Of a stretch of DNA of 64,000 nucleotides, positions 48,331-57,150 are shown one piece after another. Within the stretch, counting starts at the first letter, position 1; each line of letters begins with the position of its first letter. The DNA comes from JAJYIW01 sp963781665 (GTDB lineage Bacteria; Chloroflexota; Anaerolineae; Anaerolineales; Anaerolineaceae). The notes beneath the pieces were generated by a model. That model saw nothing but the letters and a program-made list of their open reading frames with translations. It was not told the DNA's origin and did not search any database. The stretch is from assembly GCA_963781665.1 (NCBI GenBank), contig CAWAGA010000002.1, positions 2,666,001 to 2,730,000 of the forward strand, read 5' to 3'. A program made the translations under genes and the position numbers.

Positions 48331-48757
48331 TCAACAAGGTGCGCATTGATTTGTAGGTGTAACATATTTTCTGGAAATTTTTAGAACTTTTAACTAAAGT
48401 GGTGAGTCAGAAGTATCCTAGAAAGGTAACCACACCAAAATACGAGACTAAAATGACTCACTAAGCAAATTTAAACCCTTCCGAAAAAAATAACCGATTT
48501 ACTTACTAAGAATGGCTGGGGAGCCATTCCCAATCTGGTTGTGCTGGCTATTTTAATGATCTGCCCAGATTTTTAATAGTCCAACGAGGAGAACAGGTTT
48601 ACTTATAGGGCATCAAGCTGGTTTATCTTTTCCCAACTTGGGAACAGCATGATATACAGTATCTTAGCCTTGAGATTTTTTCGTTTTCGGTTTCAACAGC
48701 GGCTAAAACATTGGGCCAAACCCACCACCCTTTACTCGATTTTCGGCGTCCTTTCAG
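48331..48757. other. Non-coding stretch after the IS
   Basis: No gene is seen. It contains two short inverted repeats: GTGAGTCA (48402) with TGACTCAC (48454), and AATGGCT with AGCCATT near 48510. These may be end sequences of decayed insertion elements. Confidence 0.4.
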
Positions 48758-49159
48758 AACCTGACTCGCAGCCGGCCCGATCTGAATATCGAGAATGCCC
48801 TGCTTCGCCAACAACTGATCGTCCTCCAACGACAGGGGAAACGTCCCCAGTTGACCCAAAGTGACCGTTTCCTCCTCGTGCTGCTCGCGTGGTTTCCCGG
48901 GTTATTGAAACAAGCTCTTTCCATTGTTCAACCAGATACATTGCTCCGCTGGCATCGGGATTTGTTACGCTTTTATTAGCGAATGAAATCAAAGCGTAAA
49001 CAAAACAAGCCAAAGATCCCACCTGAAACGATCGATCTCATCCGCAAGATGGCAAACGAGGATCGCTTATGGAGAGCGGATTCGGGGTAAGCTGCTCAAG
49101 CTGGGGATCAAAGTATGCAAACGAACCATCCAAAAATACATGCCCAAAGTACGAAAATG
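48758..49159 (+). pseudogene. Degenerate integrase-type transposase, N-terminal half
   Basis: One frame reads RPDLNIENALLRQQLIVLQR, then LTQSDRFLLVLLARWF, VQPDTLLRWHRDLL and a stop, followed by basic KSKRKQNKPKIPPETIDLIR, after which frame and similarity are lost. It matches the first half of the transposase type at 5599 (PDTVLRWHREL there). The catalytic core is missing. Dead element. Confidence 0.75.
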
Positions 49160-49375
49160 ACCTGTCTTGGCTACATTTGTTATCAATGAGGTAGCCATGG
49201 TGAAAATATCAGCGGATGAGTCTAGTAGCCAGAACAGGCACTCCGAAGCTACTTAATTAGAGATCGGTCAAAACCACCGTGGGGAGGCACAACGACACAA
49301 AACGCCACCTAAACATGTCCCCATATATTGGGGAAGATGCATTTTTAAGACGTTAAATTCCACATATAGGGCTTG

Positions 49376-49463
49376 CGGAGAGGGTGGGATTCGAACCCAC
49401 GGTGGCCGCAAGGACCACAACGGTTTTCGAGACCGCCCCGATCGACCGCTCCGGCACCTCTCC
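49376..49463 (-). tRNA. tRNA-Ser (CGA)
   Basis: Reading leftward, GGAGAGG...CCTCTCC form the 7-bp acceptor stem with discriminator G. The anticodon loop is CTCGAAA, giving anticodon CGA (serine, codon UCG). The long variable arm (TGGTCCTTGCGGCCACC region) and T-loop TTCGAAT are as expected for a class II serine tRNA of 88 nt. CCA is not encoded. Confidence 0.95.
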
Positions 49464-49543
49464 GATTGACCGACAAGATTATACCATTCAACCCTATCCC
49501 CCTGGTCGATTCTCCCCCCGATTATTTTTTACCATTCTAACCC

Positions 49544-49585
49544 TTGACATAATCTGTGAATAATATTATGGTACTATAATATTAT
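49544..49585 (+). promoter_or_regulatory. Promoter region and palindromic operator of the PadR gene
   Basis: TTGACA at 49544-49549 is a good -35 box. The -10 candidates are TATGGT 17 bases on, or TATAAT 25 bases on. The -10 region is embedded in a 26-bp palindrome at 49560-49585 with arms ATAATATTAT on both sides of GGTACT. Position over the -10 box and the PadR gene directly downstream suggest autoregulation. Confidence 0.6.
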
Positions 49586-49596
49586 AGGACTGAATT

Positions 49597-50130
49597 ATGG
49601 CAATTCACATCACTAATAACGAACTGGCTGTCCTCGGCCTGCTTGCCGAGCAGGATAAATATGGTTACCAGATTGAGCAGGATATCGATCAACGTGGTAT
49701 GCGCCAATGGACGGATATTGCTTTTTCGTCGATCTACTATCTCTTGGGCCGGCTCGAGCAGAAAGGCTGGCTGGCTGCGGCCGGTCAATCTACCGGCGAT
49801 TACCCGGCCCGTAAGGTCTACCGGCTCACTGCAGCCGGGGCTCAGGCTTATCGAGAGGCTGTCCGCCAGCGTCTGGCAGCGCCGCGCCCTCGTACTGGTG
49901 ATTTTGACCTCGCTCTGGCAAACCTCGTCGCGCTATCAACTGGCGAGGTGCAGGTTGCACTCGAAGCGTATCATTCTCGCCTGGTTGATGACCTGGAACA
50001 GGCGAAGGCTAAGTGGGCTCAAGATCGCCAGGCAGGCATTCCACCCCACGTCGCTGCCCTTTTCGACCACAGCCTTTCCATCCTTCAAGCTGAGCTCTAT
50101 TGGGTCGAGAAGTTTATGGCTCAAAAATGA
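49597..50130 (+). CDS. PadR-family transcriptional regulator
   Basis: 177 residues. N-terminal winged helix typical of PadR (ELAVLGLLAEQDKYGYQIEQ, about residues 8-27; then SSIYYLLGRLEQKGWL and the RKVYRLTAAG wing), followed by a helical C-terminal dimerisation domain (about 95-177). PadR proteins are ligand-responsive repressors, often of efflux or stress genes, and usually regulate themselves. The gene stands 9 bases before a GyrI-like ligand-binding protein, forming a two-gene operon; the palindrome at 49560 is the likely operator. Confidence 0.92.
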   Translation: MAIHITNNELAVLGLLAEQDKYGYQIEQDIDQRGMRQWTDIAFSSIYYLLGRLEQKGWLAAAGQSTGDYPARKVYRLTAAGAQAYREAVRQRLAAPRPRTGDFDLALANLVALSTGEVQVALEAYHSRLVDDLEQAKAKWAQDRQAGIPPHVAALFDHSLSILQAELYWVEKFMAQK

Positions 50131-50139
50131 GGAGTAATA

Positions 50140-50754
50140 ATGGGAGAGAAAATCGAATTGCGCAAAAAATGGCGTGAGCTGTACCAGCCGTCCGCGCGTG
50201 AGCCGGTTATCGTCGAGGTGCCGGCCTTCACCTTTGCCATGCTGGATGGCCACGGCGACCCCAACCACAGCTCCGAATATCAGGCGGCGGTCAATGTGCT
50301 GTTCGCGCTGTCCTACGGGCTAAAATTTGCTGTTAAACGTTCCCTGGGAATCGATTATGGGGTGATGCCCCTGGAAGGCCTTTGGTGGGTAGAGGATATG
50401 GCCAGGTTCAGTCTCGATCGCAAAGATGAGTGGTCCTGGACAATGCTGATTCTGCAGCCCGAATGGGTAACCCCTCAACTTTTCGAACAGGTTCGCCAGG
50501 AAACCAGCAAGAAAAAAGACCTGCCGATGCTTGCCGAGGTACGCCTGGAAACGTACCTGGAGGGGACTTCAGTCCAGATTGTGCACATCGGACCCTTTAA
50601 GGAGGAAAAACCGAATGTTGACCGGATGCATGCCTTCGCAGTCAGCCAGGGTTACCATCCTGATGGCAAACACCATGAAATCTACCTCAGCGATGTGCGC
50701 AAAGCGGCTCCCGAAAAGTGGAAAACGATCTTACGCCAGCCCATTTCACACTGA
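50140..50754 (+). CDS. GyrI-like small-molecule-binding protein
   Basis: 204 residues of the GyrI-like/SOUL type: VEVPAFTFAMLDGHGDPN near the start (about 26-43), a central KFAVKRSLGIDYGVMPLEGLWW segment and the closing HHEIYLSDVRKAAPEKWKTILRQPI. The whole protein is the ligand-binding fold with no DNA-binding domain. GyrI-like proteins bind or hydrolyse small hydrophobic toxicants. Pairing with PadR suggests a small xenobiotic-response operon. Confidence 0.85.
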   Translation: MGEKIELRKKWRELYQPSAREPVIVEVPAFTFAMLDGHGDPNHSSEYQAAVNVLFALSYGLKFAVKRSLGIDYGVMPLEGLWWVEDMARFSLDRKDEWSWTMLILQPEWVTPQLFEQVRQETSKKKDLPMLAEVRLETYLEGTSVQIVHIGPFKEEKPNVDRMHAFAVSQGYHPDGKHHEIYLSDVRKAAPEKWKTILRQPISH

Positions 50755-50896
50755 TTGGTGCGCCATTGTACTGCGCATAGGCTCTAAATCTCGGAGACAA
50801 GCAAAATGGCCCGTGTATGCAGGCGGCTCGTCGGTGGCCCTCTAAGCTATTTATCACAACCCAAACACATAACTCGTGCTGGAGGTAACCAATCTG

Positions 50897-52292
50897 CTAT
50901 ATCTCCAGCTCTTCACCCCAATTCGGGTAGAATACCGGGGCTGAGCCATCCTGCTTCAGCTTCTCCACAAAAGCCTTCTCCGCCCTTTCCTCGCCGTGTA
51001 CCAGGATAATCTGGCGGACGCTGCCCTTGGCTGTTCCGGCATACTTTTCCAGCATTGTCTGCCCGGCATGGGCCGACAGGCCGGTGATGCTGACGACTTC
51101 CGCTTTTAGATGGAAGCTCTCGCCGAATATCCTCACTTTTTTCTGCTTCTCGACCAGCCTGCGACCTAATGTATCTGGGGCCTGCCAGCCAACGATTGCG
51201 ACCGTGTTACGTGGGTCTTCGATATTATTTGCCAGGTGGTGTAAGATCCGCCCGGTTTCTGCCATCCCCGAGGCCGAGATGATCACCATCAACTCGTGCC
51301 GGTCGTTGATGGCCTTAGATTCTTCGACCGAATGGGTATAATGCAGGTTCTTGAAAGCCAGCAAGGGGTGGGTGCCGTCGGCGATGAATTTTTGGGTCTC
51401 GGCGTCATAATATTCTGGATACTTCTGGAAAATTTCGGTCGTATGCACCGCCAGCGGGCTGTCAACGTATACCGGGAGCGAATGCAGCTCTCTGTTTACC
51501 TGCATGTGGTGCAGGTAATAAACCAGCTCTTGCGTGCGGCCTACGGCAAATGACGGTATGATCAATTTGCCGCCTCTTTTCGCCGTCCGCAAAACTACTT
51601 CACGGAACTCCTGGTAAGCCAGGTCGGGGTCGTCGTGTGGCCGGTCGCCGTAAGTACATTCCATCATCAGGTAGTCTGCACCTTCGGGAAGTACTGGGTC
51701 TTTTTAACATCGGCATTTTGTAGCGGCCGATATCTCCGGAGAACCAGAAACGAAACTTGCGTCCATTTTCCTGGATGTCGAGTACGACGGCGGCCGAGCC
51801 AAGGATGTGTCCGGCTTCGACTAACGTTGCCGTCACCCCGTTAACCGGTTCAAACGGAGTATCGTAATGGATGGGCCGAAAGTATTGGTTCACTTCTTCA
51901 GCATCTTCGAGTGTATAAAGTGGTTCGACCGGCGGCAGCCCTTTGCGAGCGCGGTGTTTATTAAGGTAGGCAGCATCAGCCTCCTGGATGTGCCCCGAAT
52001 CGCGGATCATGATGTCGGCCAGGCTGGCTGTGGGTGGGGTGCAGTAGATAGGGCCTTGATATCCGTGTTTGATCAGGTGGGGCAGGTTGCCGCTGTGATC
52101 GATATGCGCGTGCGACAGGATCACCGCATCCAATGTGGTCGGGTCGTAATAAAAATTACGGTTACGGTCGTAGGTATCCTTCCGGTGTCCCTGGTACATA
52201 CCGCACTCTAACAGCAGATTTTGCCCATTAACCTTAATCAGGTATTGAGAGCCGGTCACTGTCTGTGCCGCTCCGCAAAACTGAATCTTCAT
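50897..52292 (-). CDS. Beta-CASP metallo-beta-lactamase RNA nuclease, frameshifted
   Basis: About 464 residues when a one-base shift is corrected. The N-terminal part (52292 to about 51705) has the metallo-beta-lactamase motif LSHAHIDHSGNLPHL and SGDIGRYKMPML. The rest (51700-50897), in another frame, has MMECTYGDRPH, the beta-CASP region with FAVGRTQEL, and the closing SAHAGQ and HGE motifs of the RNA-specificity domain. The shift is in a five-T run at 51701-51705 (an extra A on the coding strand). Homologues are endo/exoribonucleases of the CPSF-100/YSH1-like family, widespread in bacteria. A homopolymer assembly error is as likely as a true mutation. Confidence 0.85.
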
Positions 52293-52301
52293 AGTCGCTC
52301 C

Positions 52302-53444
52302 TTAATGCCCCAGGGTTCTTAAGATTTCCTGCCCATAATGTTCGAACCGCCATGGAACATCTTCCATGACCTGGGCCAGATCCTTCAGGTTGCAGGGATT
52401 CGCCTCGGCGATCGTAAACAGGACATCCCTGGGCATCACCACATCCGAGTCCACTCCGTTTGACAACCCAGTTCGCTTACGCCATGTGCGCAGCACTTCG
52501 AGCCGGTTGGCAACCTGATCCTCCATTGGTTGAGGAGGGGTGGGTCGTTTGACCGGTTTGGCACCCATCCCCCGTCGGACTGCCTCAATCAACGATTTTC
52601 CATAACGCCTGATCTGCAGGTCGCTGATGCTTGGTAAAAGGTGCAGTTCCTGGATGAAGTGAGGACAGGTCTGGGCGATCTCCAGCAGCACCTGGTTGCT
52701 CATCACCTTGAAGTGCGGCCGGTCGGTCAGACGGGCCTGCTCATCACGATAGTTATACAGTTCGCGCATCACGCTGAGCTGGTGCGGCTTGAGCTCCTGC
52801 AATCCGCTGATCCGCCAGAAAGCTGGTGAGGTGCCGTTGCTGGGACGGTCGTGATGTCCGTTGGACGAGCATAATCTGGCGAAATCTTCTTGCGCCAGTG
52901 ACAGCCGCCGGTGAGCTTCCAGCTCGTCTTTCAATTCGTTGCGCAGCTCGACCAGGTAGTGAGAGTCTAGGCGGGCATAAGCTTTCATCGCGTCGGTCAA
53001 TGGGCGTTTCCCCCAATTTGCGCGCTGGTAATGCTTATCCAGGACGACGCCAAACTGTGCTTCGAGCATAGAACCCAGACCTACCGCTTTGCGACCCAGG
53101 ATGCGCCCGGCGACCATCGTGTCGAACAGGTTGGAAAAGCTGAAACCAAAATCACGGTTCAAACAAATCAGGTCGTACTCAGCCGCATGGAACACTTTTT
53201 CGATGTCAGGATCGGCAAACAGCTGTCCCAACGCTGAAAGATCATCCAATGCCAAAGGATCTACCAGATAATCGATCTCTCGGGTAGAGAATTGGATCAG
53301 GCAGACCTGTTCCTGGTATGCATGAAGGCTGTTTGATTCAGTATCTACAGCCAGTATTGATTGGTGAGCCAGTTCTTCAACCATCGCGGCCAGTTGCTTT
53401 GGCTGGTCGATCCAGTTTGGCTCGGGTAGTTCGATAAACTGCAT
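52302..53444 (-). CDS. rnd: Ribonuclease D-like 3'-5' exonuclease
   Basis: 380 residues from the ATG at 53444. A TTG 66 bases upstream is in frame but lies in a hairpin and adds a low-complexity extension, so the ATG is preferred. DnaQ-like exonuclease with VDTESNSLHAY (Exo I), HAAEYDLICLNRDFG (Exo II) and YARLDSHYL (Exo III), then two HRDC-like helical domains (ELYNYRDEQARLTDRPHFKV; LEVLRTWRKRTG). RNase D trims tRNA 3' ends. It starts 10 bases downstream of the nuclease gene's 5' end on the same strand, so an RNA-processing pair is likely. Confidence 0.92.
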   Translation of the reverse strand: MQFIELPEPNWIDQPKQLAAMVEELAHQSILAVDTESNSLHAYQEQVCLIQFSTREIDYLVDPLALDDLSALGQLFADPDIEKVFHAAEYDLICLNRDFGFSFSNLFDTMVAGRILGRKAVGLGSMLEAQFGVVLDKHYQRANWGKRPLTDAMKAYARLDSHYLVELRNELKDELEAHRRLSLAQEDFARLCSSNGHHDRPSNGTSPAFWRISGLQELKPHQLSVMRELYNYRDEQARLTDRPHFKVMSNQVLLEIAQTCPHFIQELHLLPSISDLQIRRYGKSLIEAVRRGMGAKPVKRPTPPQPMEDQVANRLEVLRTWRKRTGLSNGVDSDVVMPRDVLFTIAEANPCNLKDLAQVMEDVPWRFEHYGQEILRTLGH

Positions 53445-53492
53445 AGGTACATTATAATTCAAAGGTATAATATTTTGAAAACTTTGGATATA

Positions 53493-53523
53493 GACCTTAA
53501 AGGTTTTCAAGACCTTTAAGGTC
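53493..53523. repeat. Palindromic element GACCTTAAAGG/CCTTTAAGGTC
   Basis: Perfect 11-bp arms around a 9-base spacer, in the divergent region between RNase D and trpS. It may be a small dispersed palindromic repeat or a bidirectional regulatory hairpin. Confidence 0.6.
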
Positions 53524-53561
53524 TGTACTGAGGATATTCCGGAGAAGGTAGCAAGCGAACA

Positions 53562-54548
53562 ATGTCAAAAAATGGACGTGTTTTTTCCGGCGCCCGCCCA
53601 ACCGGCCGCCAGCACCTGGGTAATTACCTGGGGGCAATTAAGAACTATGTGGCTTTGCAGGATGAATACGAATGCGTGTACAGCATTGTCGATCTACATG
53701 CTTTGACCACCCTTGATACAACGGAAGACCTGCACGGCAATACTTACGAAATGGCCCTGGACTGGCTCGCGGCAGGCATTCGCCCCGAAGAAAGTATCGT
53801 GTTTGTCCAGTCGCATGTCCCCCAGGTGACCGAACTGCACACCATCCTTTCCATGGTGACCCCCCTGGGTAAACTGACCGATCTGCCTACCTTTAAAGAA
53901 AAGGTCCGCCTGCATCCCCACAATGTCAATTACGGTCTGGTCGGATATCCGGTATTGATGGCCGCCGATATTGCCCTCTATAAAGCCGGGCTCGTCCCGG
54001 TCGGCATCGACCAGGCGCCCCACCTCGAATTTGCGCGTGAGACCGTACGCTCATTCAATTTCCACTTCAACACCAACGTTTTAATCGAACCCCAGATGAA
54101 GGTCACCGAGTTTCCCAAGGTGCTTGGCATCGATGGCCAGCAAAAGATGAGCAAGAGCCTCGACAACCACATCGAGCTGGCATACACGCCTGAAGAGACG
54201 CGCAAACGGGTGATGAGCATGGTGACTGACCCGCAGCGAGTCCGCCGCACTGACCCCGGCGACCCAGATGTGTGCAATGTCTTCTCAATGCACAAAGTCT
54301 TTTCCAAACCTGAAGAAATCGAAATGGTTAACGTCGAGTGCCGCCGGGCCGGTATCGGGTGTGTTGACTGCAAGAAGCTCCTGGCCCAGAATATGAATAC
54401 CTACCTGGAGCCCTTCCGCGCCCGCCGCGCGGAGATAGATAAAGATCCTCAAATGGTATGGGATGTTTTGGCCGATGGAGCTAAACGCGCTCGTGTGATT
54501 GCCGAAGCAACCATGTCAGACGTCCGCGCGGCTGTCGGGCTGCCCTGA
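53562..54548 (+). CDS. trpS: Tryptophanyl-tRNA synthetase
   Basis: 328 residues, standard for bacterial TrpRS. Class I synthetase that charges tRNA-Trp. HIGH-like motif PTGRQHLGNYLGAIKNY (about residues 13-29) and KMSKS at about residue 195 (DGQQKMSKSLDN). Typical TrpRS elements SMVTPLGKLTDLPTFKEK and PVGIDQAPHLEFARE are present. GGAGAAGG lies 13-20 bases before the ATG. dtd follows after 6 bases, an operon of translation-quality functions. Confidence 0.97.
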   Translation: MSKNGRVFSGARPTGRQHLGNYLGAIKNYVALQDEYECVYSIVDLHALTTLDTTEDLHGNTYEMALDWLAAGIRPEESIVFVQSHVPQVTELHTILSMVTPLGKLTDLPTFKEKVRLHPHNVNYGLVGYPVLMAADIALYKAGLVPVGIDQAPHLEFARETVRSFNFHFNTNVLIEPQMKVTEFPKVLGIDGQQKMSKSLDNHIELAYTPEETRKRVMSMVTDPQRVRRTDPGDPDVCNVFSMHKVFSKPEEIEMVNVECRRAGIGCVDCKKLLAQNMNTYLEPFRARRAEIDKDPQMVWDVLADGAKRARVIAEATMSDVRAAVGLP

Positions 54549-54554
54549 AAAATT

Positions 54555-54992
54555 ATGCGAGCCGTTCTCCAGAGGGTAACCTATGGGAAAGTGACCGTTG
54601 AAGGCCGGGTAGTGGCAAAGATCGGATCCGGCCTGGTCATCTTGCTGGGAATCGGCCCTGATGACACCGAACTGACTGCCCGGGCTATGGTTGAAAAAAT
54701 TGCCCCCTTGCGAATTTTCGAAGACGATGAAGGAAAGATCAACCGCTCAGTGATCGATATCGGTGGAGAAGCGCTGATCGTCTCACAATTTACCCTTTAT
54801 GCCGATACCCGCAAAGGGCGCCGTCCTTCCTTTACCGATGCCGCCCCGCCCGACCTGGCCCGCCCTTTAGTAGACCGGTTCGCGCAGCTGCTGTCGCAGC
54901 AAGGCGTGCCAGCCCAGACAGGCGAGTTCGGTGCGCATATGCTGGTCGAACTCGCCAATGATGGACCGGTTACCATTCTGCTAGAATATTGA
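54555..54992 (+). CDS. dtd: D-aminoacyl-tRNA deacylase
   Basis: 145 residues, the normal Dtd length. It hydrolyses D-amino acids (and Gly from tRNA-Ala) off mischarged tRNAs. The active-site motifs SQFTLYAD (about 78-85) and NDGPVTI (near the end) are present. It begins six bases after trpS and overlaps the convergent PyrD-like gene by 23 bases at its 3' end. Confidence 0.96.
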   Translation: MRAVLQRVTYGKVTVEGRVVAKIGSGLVILLGIGPDDTELTARAMVEKIAPLRIFEDDEGKINRSVIDIGGEALIVSQFTLYADTRKGRRPSFTDAAPPDLARPLVDRFAQLLSQQGVPAQTGEFGAHMLVELANDGPVTILLEY

Positions 54993-55746
54993 TTCCCTCA
55001 ACACCCCACAAAACAGCATCCAACTGTACTCCGCTGGCCCCGGCTGCCATCATGGCAGCCGCGTCTTGCTTGTTGTAAATCCCTCCTGCACCGAACACTT
55101 TCCATCCCTGTCCGGCGAGGGCCTCTACGACCTTCAATGCCGTTGGCAGTATCCCCGGGCCGTATAATCGGCCTTCGACCAGCTTGCCATCATTGCCCAG
55201 TAAGAGGCCTCTGGGTGGTCCCAGGCTGACAGCTGCAACTGGGGTGTTTTTCAATTGTTTGCCTAACAGAATAGCATCTGCGAATGGCAGGCAGGCGATC
55301 ACACTGAGCTCTCCCGCAGCTTTCCCAGCCAGCTCGACAGCAAGGCGATGATCGATCCCTTCCGGCAGGCCGATCTCAACCCCGGCGATATTCTCCATCC
55401 CTTCAAATGGCCTGACCAGCCGTTCCATTTCATCCGCTGAGTTGGCAATCAAGTGTGGAATCACCGCAAGCGGTGAGCTGCTCCAACGTTCTGTGAATTG
55501 CCTGAGCGCTGCTCTTAATCCAGGGTTGACCAGTCCGCTGTGTAGCAGGAAACCGCCTTCATAAGGCAAGCAGGTCCGGCTCGCGGCCGGCTGGCGGGGC
55601 GCCAGGCTGATTGGGTTGGTGATGAAAGCCCCTAGCCGGTTTAGTCCCGATGACTGGCTTCGGTTGCCGTGTAAATCAGGTGTAAAACCCAGGCTGCCGG
55701 CTGCGTTCAGGTATGGCGATTGGAGAAACAGCTCCTGCATATCCAT
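54970..55746 (-). CDS. Dihydroorotate dehydrogenase-like protein
   Basis: 258 residues, rather short for class 1 DHODH (about 300). FMN-barrel features: start LNAAGSLGFTPD, GAFITNPISL, GFLLHSGLVNPGL, and the phosphate-binding end VFGAGGIYNKQDAAAMMAAGASGVQLDAV. The gene directly upstream (3 bases) is a PyrK-like electron-transfer protein, so the pair resembles the PyrD1B-PyrK heterodimer of pyrimidine synthesis. The lack of some length and divergence leave open a different oxidoreductase of the same fold. Confident as to family, not as to substrate. Confidence 0.8.
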   Translation of the reverse strand: MDMQELFLQSPYLNAAGSLGFTPDLHGNRSQSSGLNRLGAFITNPISLAPRQPAASRTCLPYEGGFLLHSGLVNPGLRAALRQFTERWSSSPLAVIPHLIANSADEMERLVRPFEGMENIAGVEIGLPEGIDHRLAVELAGKAAGELSVIACLPFADAILLGKQLKNTPVAAVSLGPPRGLLLGNDGKLVEGRLYGPGILPTALKVVEALAGQGWKVFGAGGIYNKQDAAAMMAAGASGVQLDAVLWGVEGINILAEW

Positions 55747-55749
55747 TAA

Positions 55750-56446
55750 CTACCAATCCAGCTCTTCAAGGGTAAATACCGGGCCATCTTTACAAGCCAG
55801 CTTCCAACCGCGCTTCATCCTCACTCCGCACACACCGCAGTCGGCTGCTCCACCACAAGGCATGGCAGTATGGACCAACACTTGCGCCGGGCAAAACAGC
55901 CGGTCGCCGGGCTTGATTCCCAGGCGATGCCTGAGTATGGCAAGATCGTCGAGCGCCAGATCGATGGCGATATAGTCGCTCCAGGTCAGCAATTCAGCCT
56001 GAGCGTCCCATGGGACGATCTCAATTGCAGATGGCAGATCCGCTGGCATCTGGTGTGTTGTTTGTCGATCATACGCCAGGGTGACGGCTGCCCCGCTTTT
56101 TAGCACAGCTTCAGCCAGCGGTACCAGGCAGCGCAAGGTGGAGGATAAGGCCAGCAAGCTTAACCGGCGCACGCCTGGCGGTAGTTGGAACCCTTTTCCC
56201 AGGGGACCTTTGATCAGCAGGTCATCCCCCGGACGCCAATTAGAAGGTAATGGTAGACCGGCGATAAATCCATCTGCAGTATTACCGCCGTTGAAGAGAA
56301 CCGCTGGGAGCGCTGCCGGACTGTCATCCCTACGCTGTGCCAGACCGTATTGGCCTGGCCCGAGTTGGATGGGACAGCGGATATGACCTACAAGGTCTTT
56401 CCCTTCGAGCCAAATCTGAAGTCAACCGGCCTGTAAGTTGTTTCAT
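55750..56446 (-). CDS. PyrK-like FAD/2Fe-2S electron-transfer subunit, N-terminal frameshift
   Basis: The clear part (from about 56415) reads LQIWLEGKDLVGHIR, then PGQYGLAQR, PGDDLLIKGPLGKGF (flavodoxin-reductase-like FAD/NAD fold) and the PyrK cluster motif CGGAADCGVCGVRMKRGWKLAC. It lacks an in-frame start: a stop (TGA) stands just before. An ATG at 56446, whose ATGA overlaps the stop of the upstream gene, reads MKQLTGRLTS in the next frame, so a one-base shift near 56415 is likely. If real, only an internal ATG at 56172 could be used, losing the FAD domain. Product: electron transfer to the PyrD-like protein. Confidence 0.72.
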
Positions 56447-56895
56447 TCAGGCTGTACTGGAACAGCTAATTCTGAGATTGATGACCTTCCACCATCATCG
56501 TTTCTCAAATGATCTGTTTGCGGTGAAGAAGATTGTTTTTGGCGGCGTTGTTCCGAGACCAGGCAGGCTGCCAGAAAATGGTCGATTTCATAAAGGGCAG
56601 CCTGACTCGAAGCAGAGACCTGCGGGAAGATCAAGTCAAACGCGTGGTCAACCTGGGGGTAATAGGCGCATACCACAGGCACGCCGGCTTCTTTCAGCTT
56701 TTGTTCGAGGGCTTTGGTTGCTTTCAACGAAACGATTTAATCGCTTTCACCCTGAATGAGAAGCATCGCCGGGCAACCCGGATGGACGTGGCTGACCGGT
56801 GAGAAGAAAGCATATTTATCGGGCATGGTTTCCGGGTGACCGCCCAGGATTTTTATGAAGGCCCCTGTATCCGAAGGTTTGTTGAAGCCCAGTCT
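56443..56895 (-). pseudogene. Alpha/beta hydrolase C-terminal fragment
   Basis: Leftward reading from about 56895 gives GFNKPSDTGAFIKILGGHPE, YAFFSPVSHVHPGCPAMLLIQGESD, a stop (TAA), then IVSLKATKALEQKLKEAGVP and YYPQVDHAFDLIFP with the catalytic His (VDHAF) and acidic GESD. The N-terminal two thirds, including the nucleophile elbow, are absent, and an in-frame stop interrupts the remainder. It is a relic of a dienelactone-hydrolase/prolyl-oligopeptidase-like enzyme. Its end overlaps the inferred PyrK start. Confidence 0.75.
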
Positions 56896-57150
56896 TTGCC
56901 TGCCTTTTTCGCCCGGACGACTTATTGTCGAAAGGGATCGACGTTGGGGCTGGTGTTGCGGGTGGTCTTATCCTGCTGGATAGCCTGATCTTAGCACGAA
57001 ATAGAAAAACATGGAAGCGGTCTGAGATGAGCCAAGGAACAATGATCGAGGCTGGACAAGATCCGGCAGGTTCAACATGATTACCATTTCCAGATATGAC
57101 CCCGAATTCTGGTTTCTCTACTCCCTCCGCCCTGTAGTACAATTCCATCC

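Noticed and set aside
53445..53510. Upstream TTG start for RNase D
   Set aside because: It would begin inside the palindrome at 53493-53523 and add a non-conserved extension. The ATG at 53444 begins right at the family's usual N-terminus.
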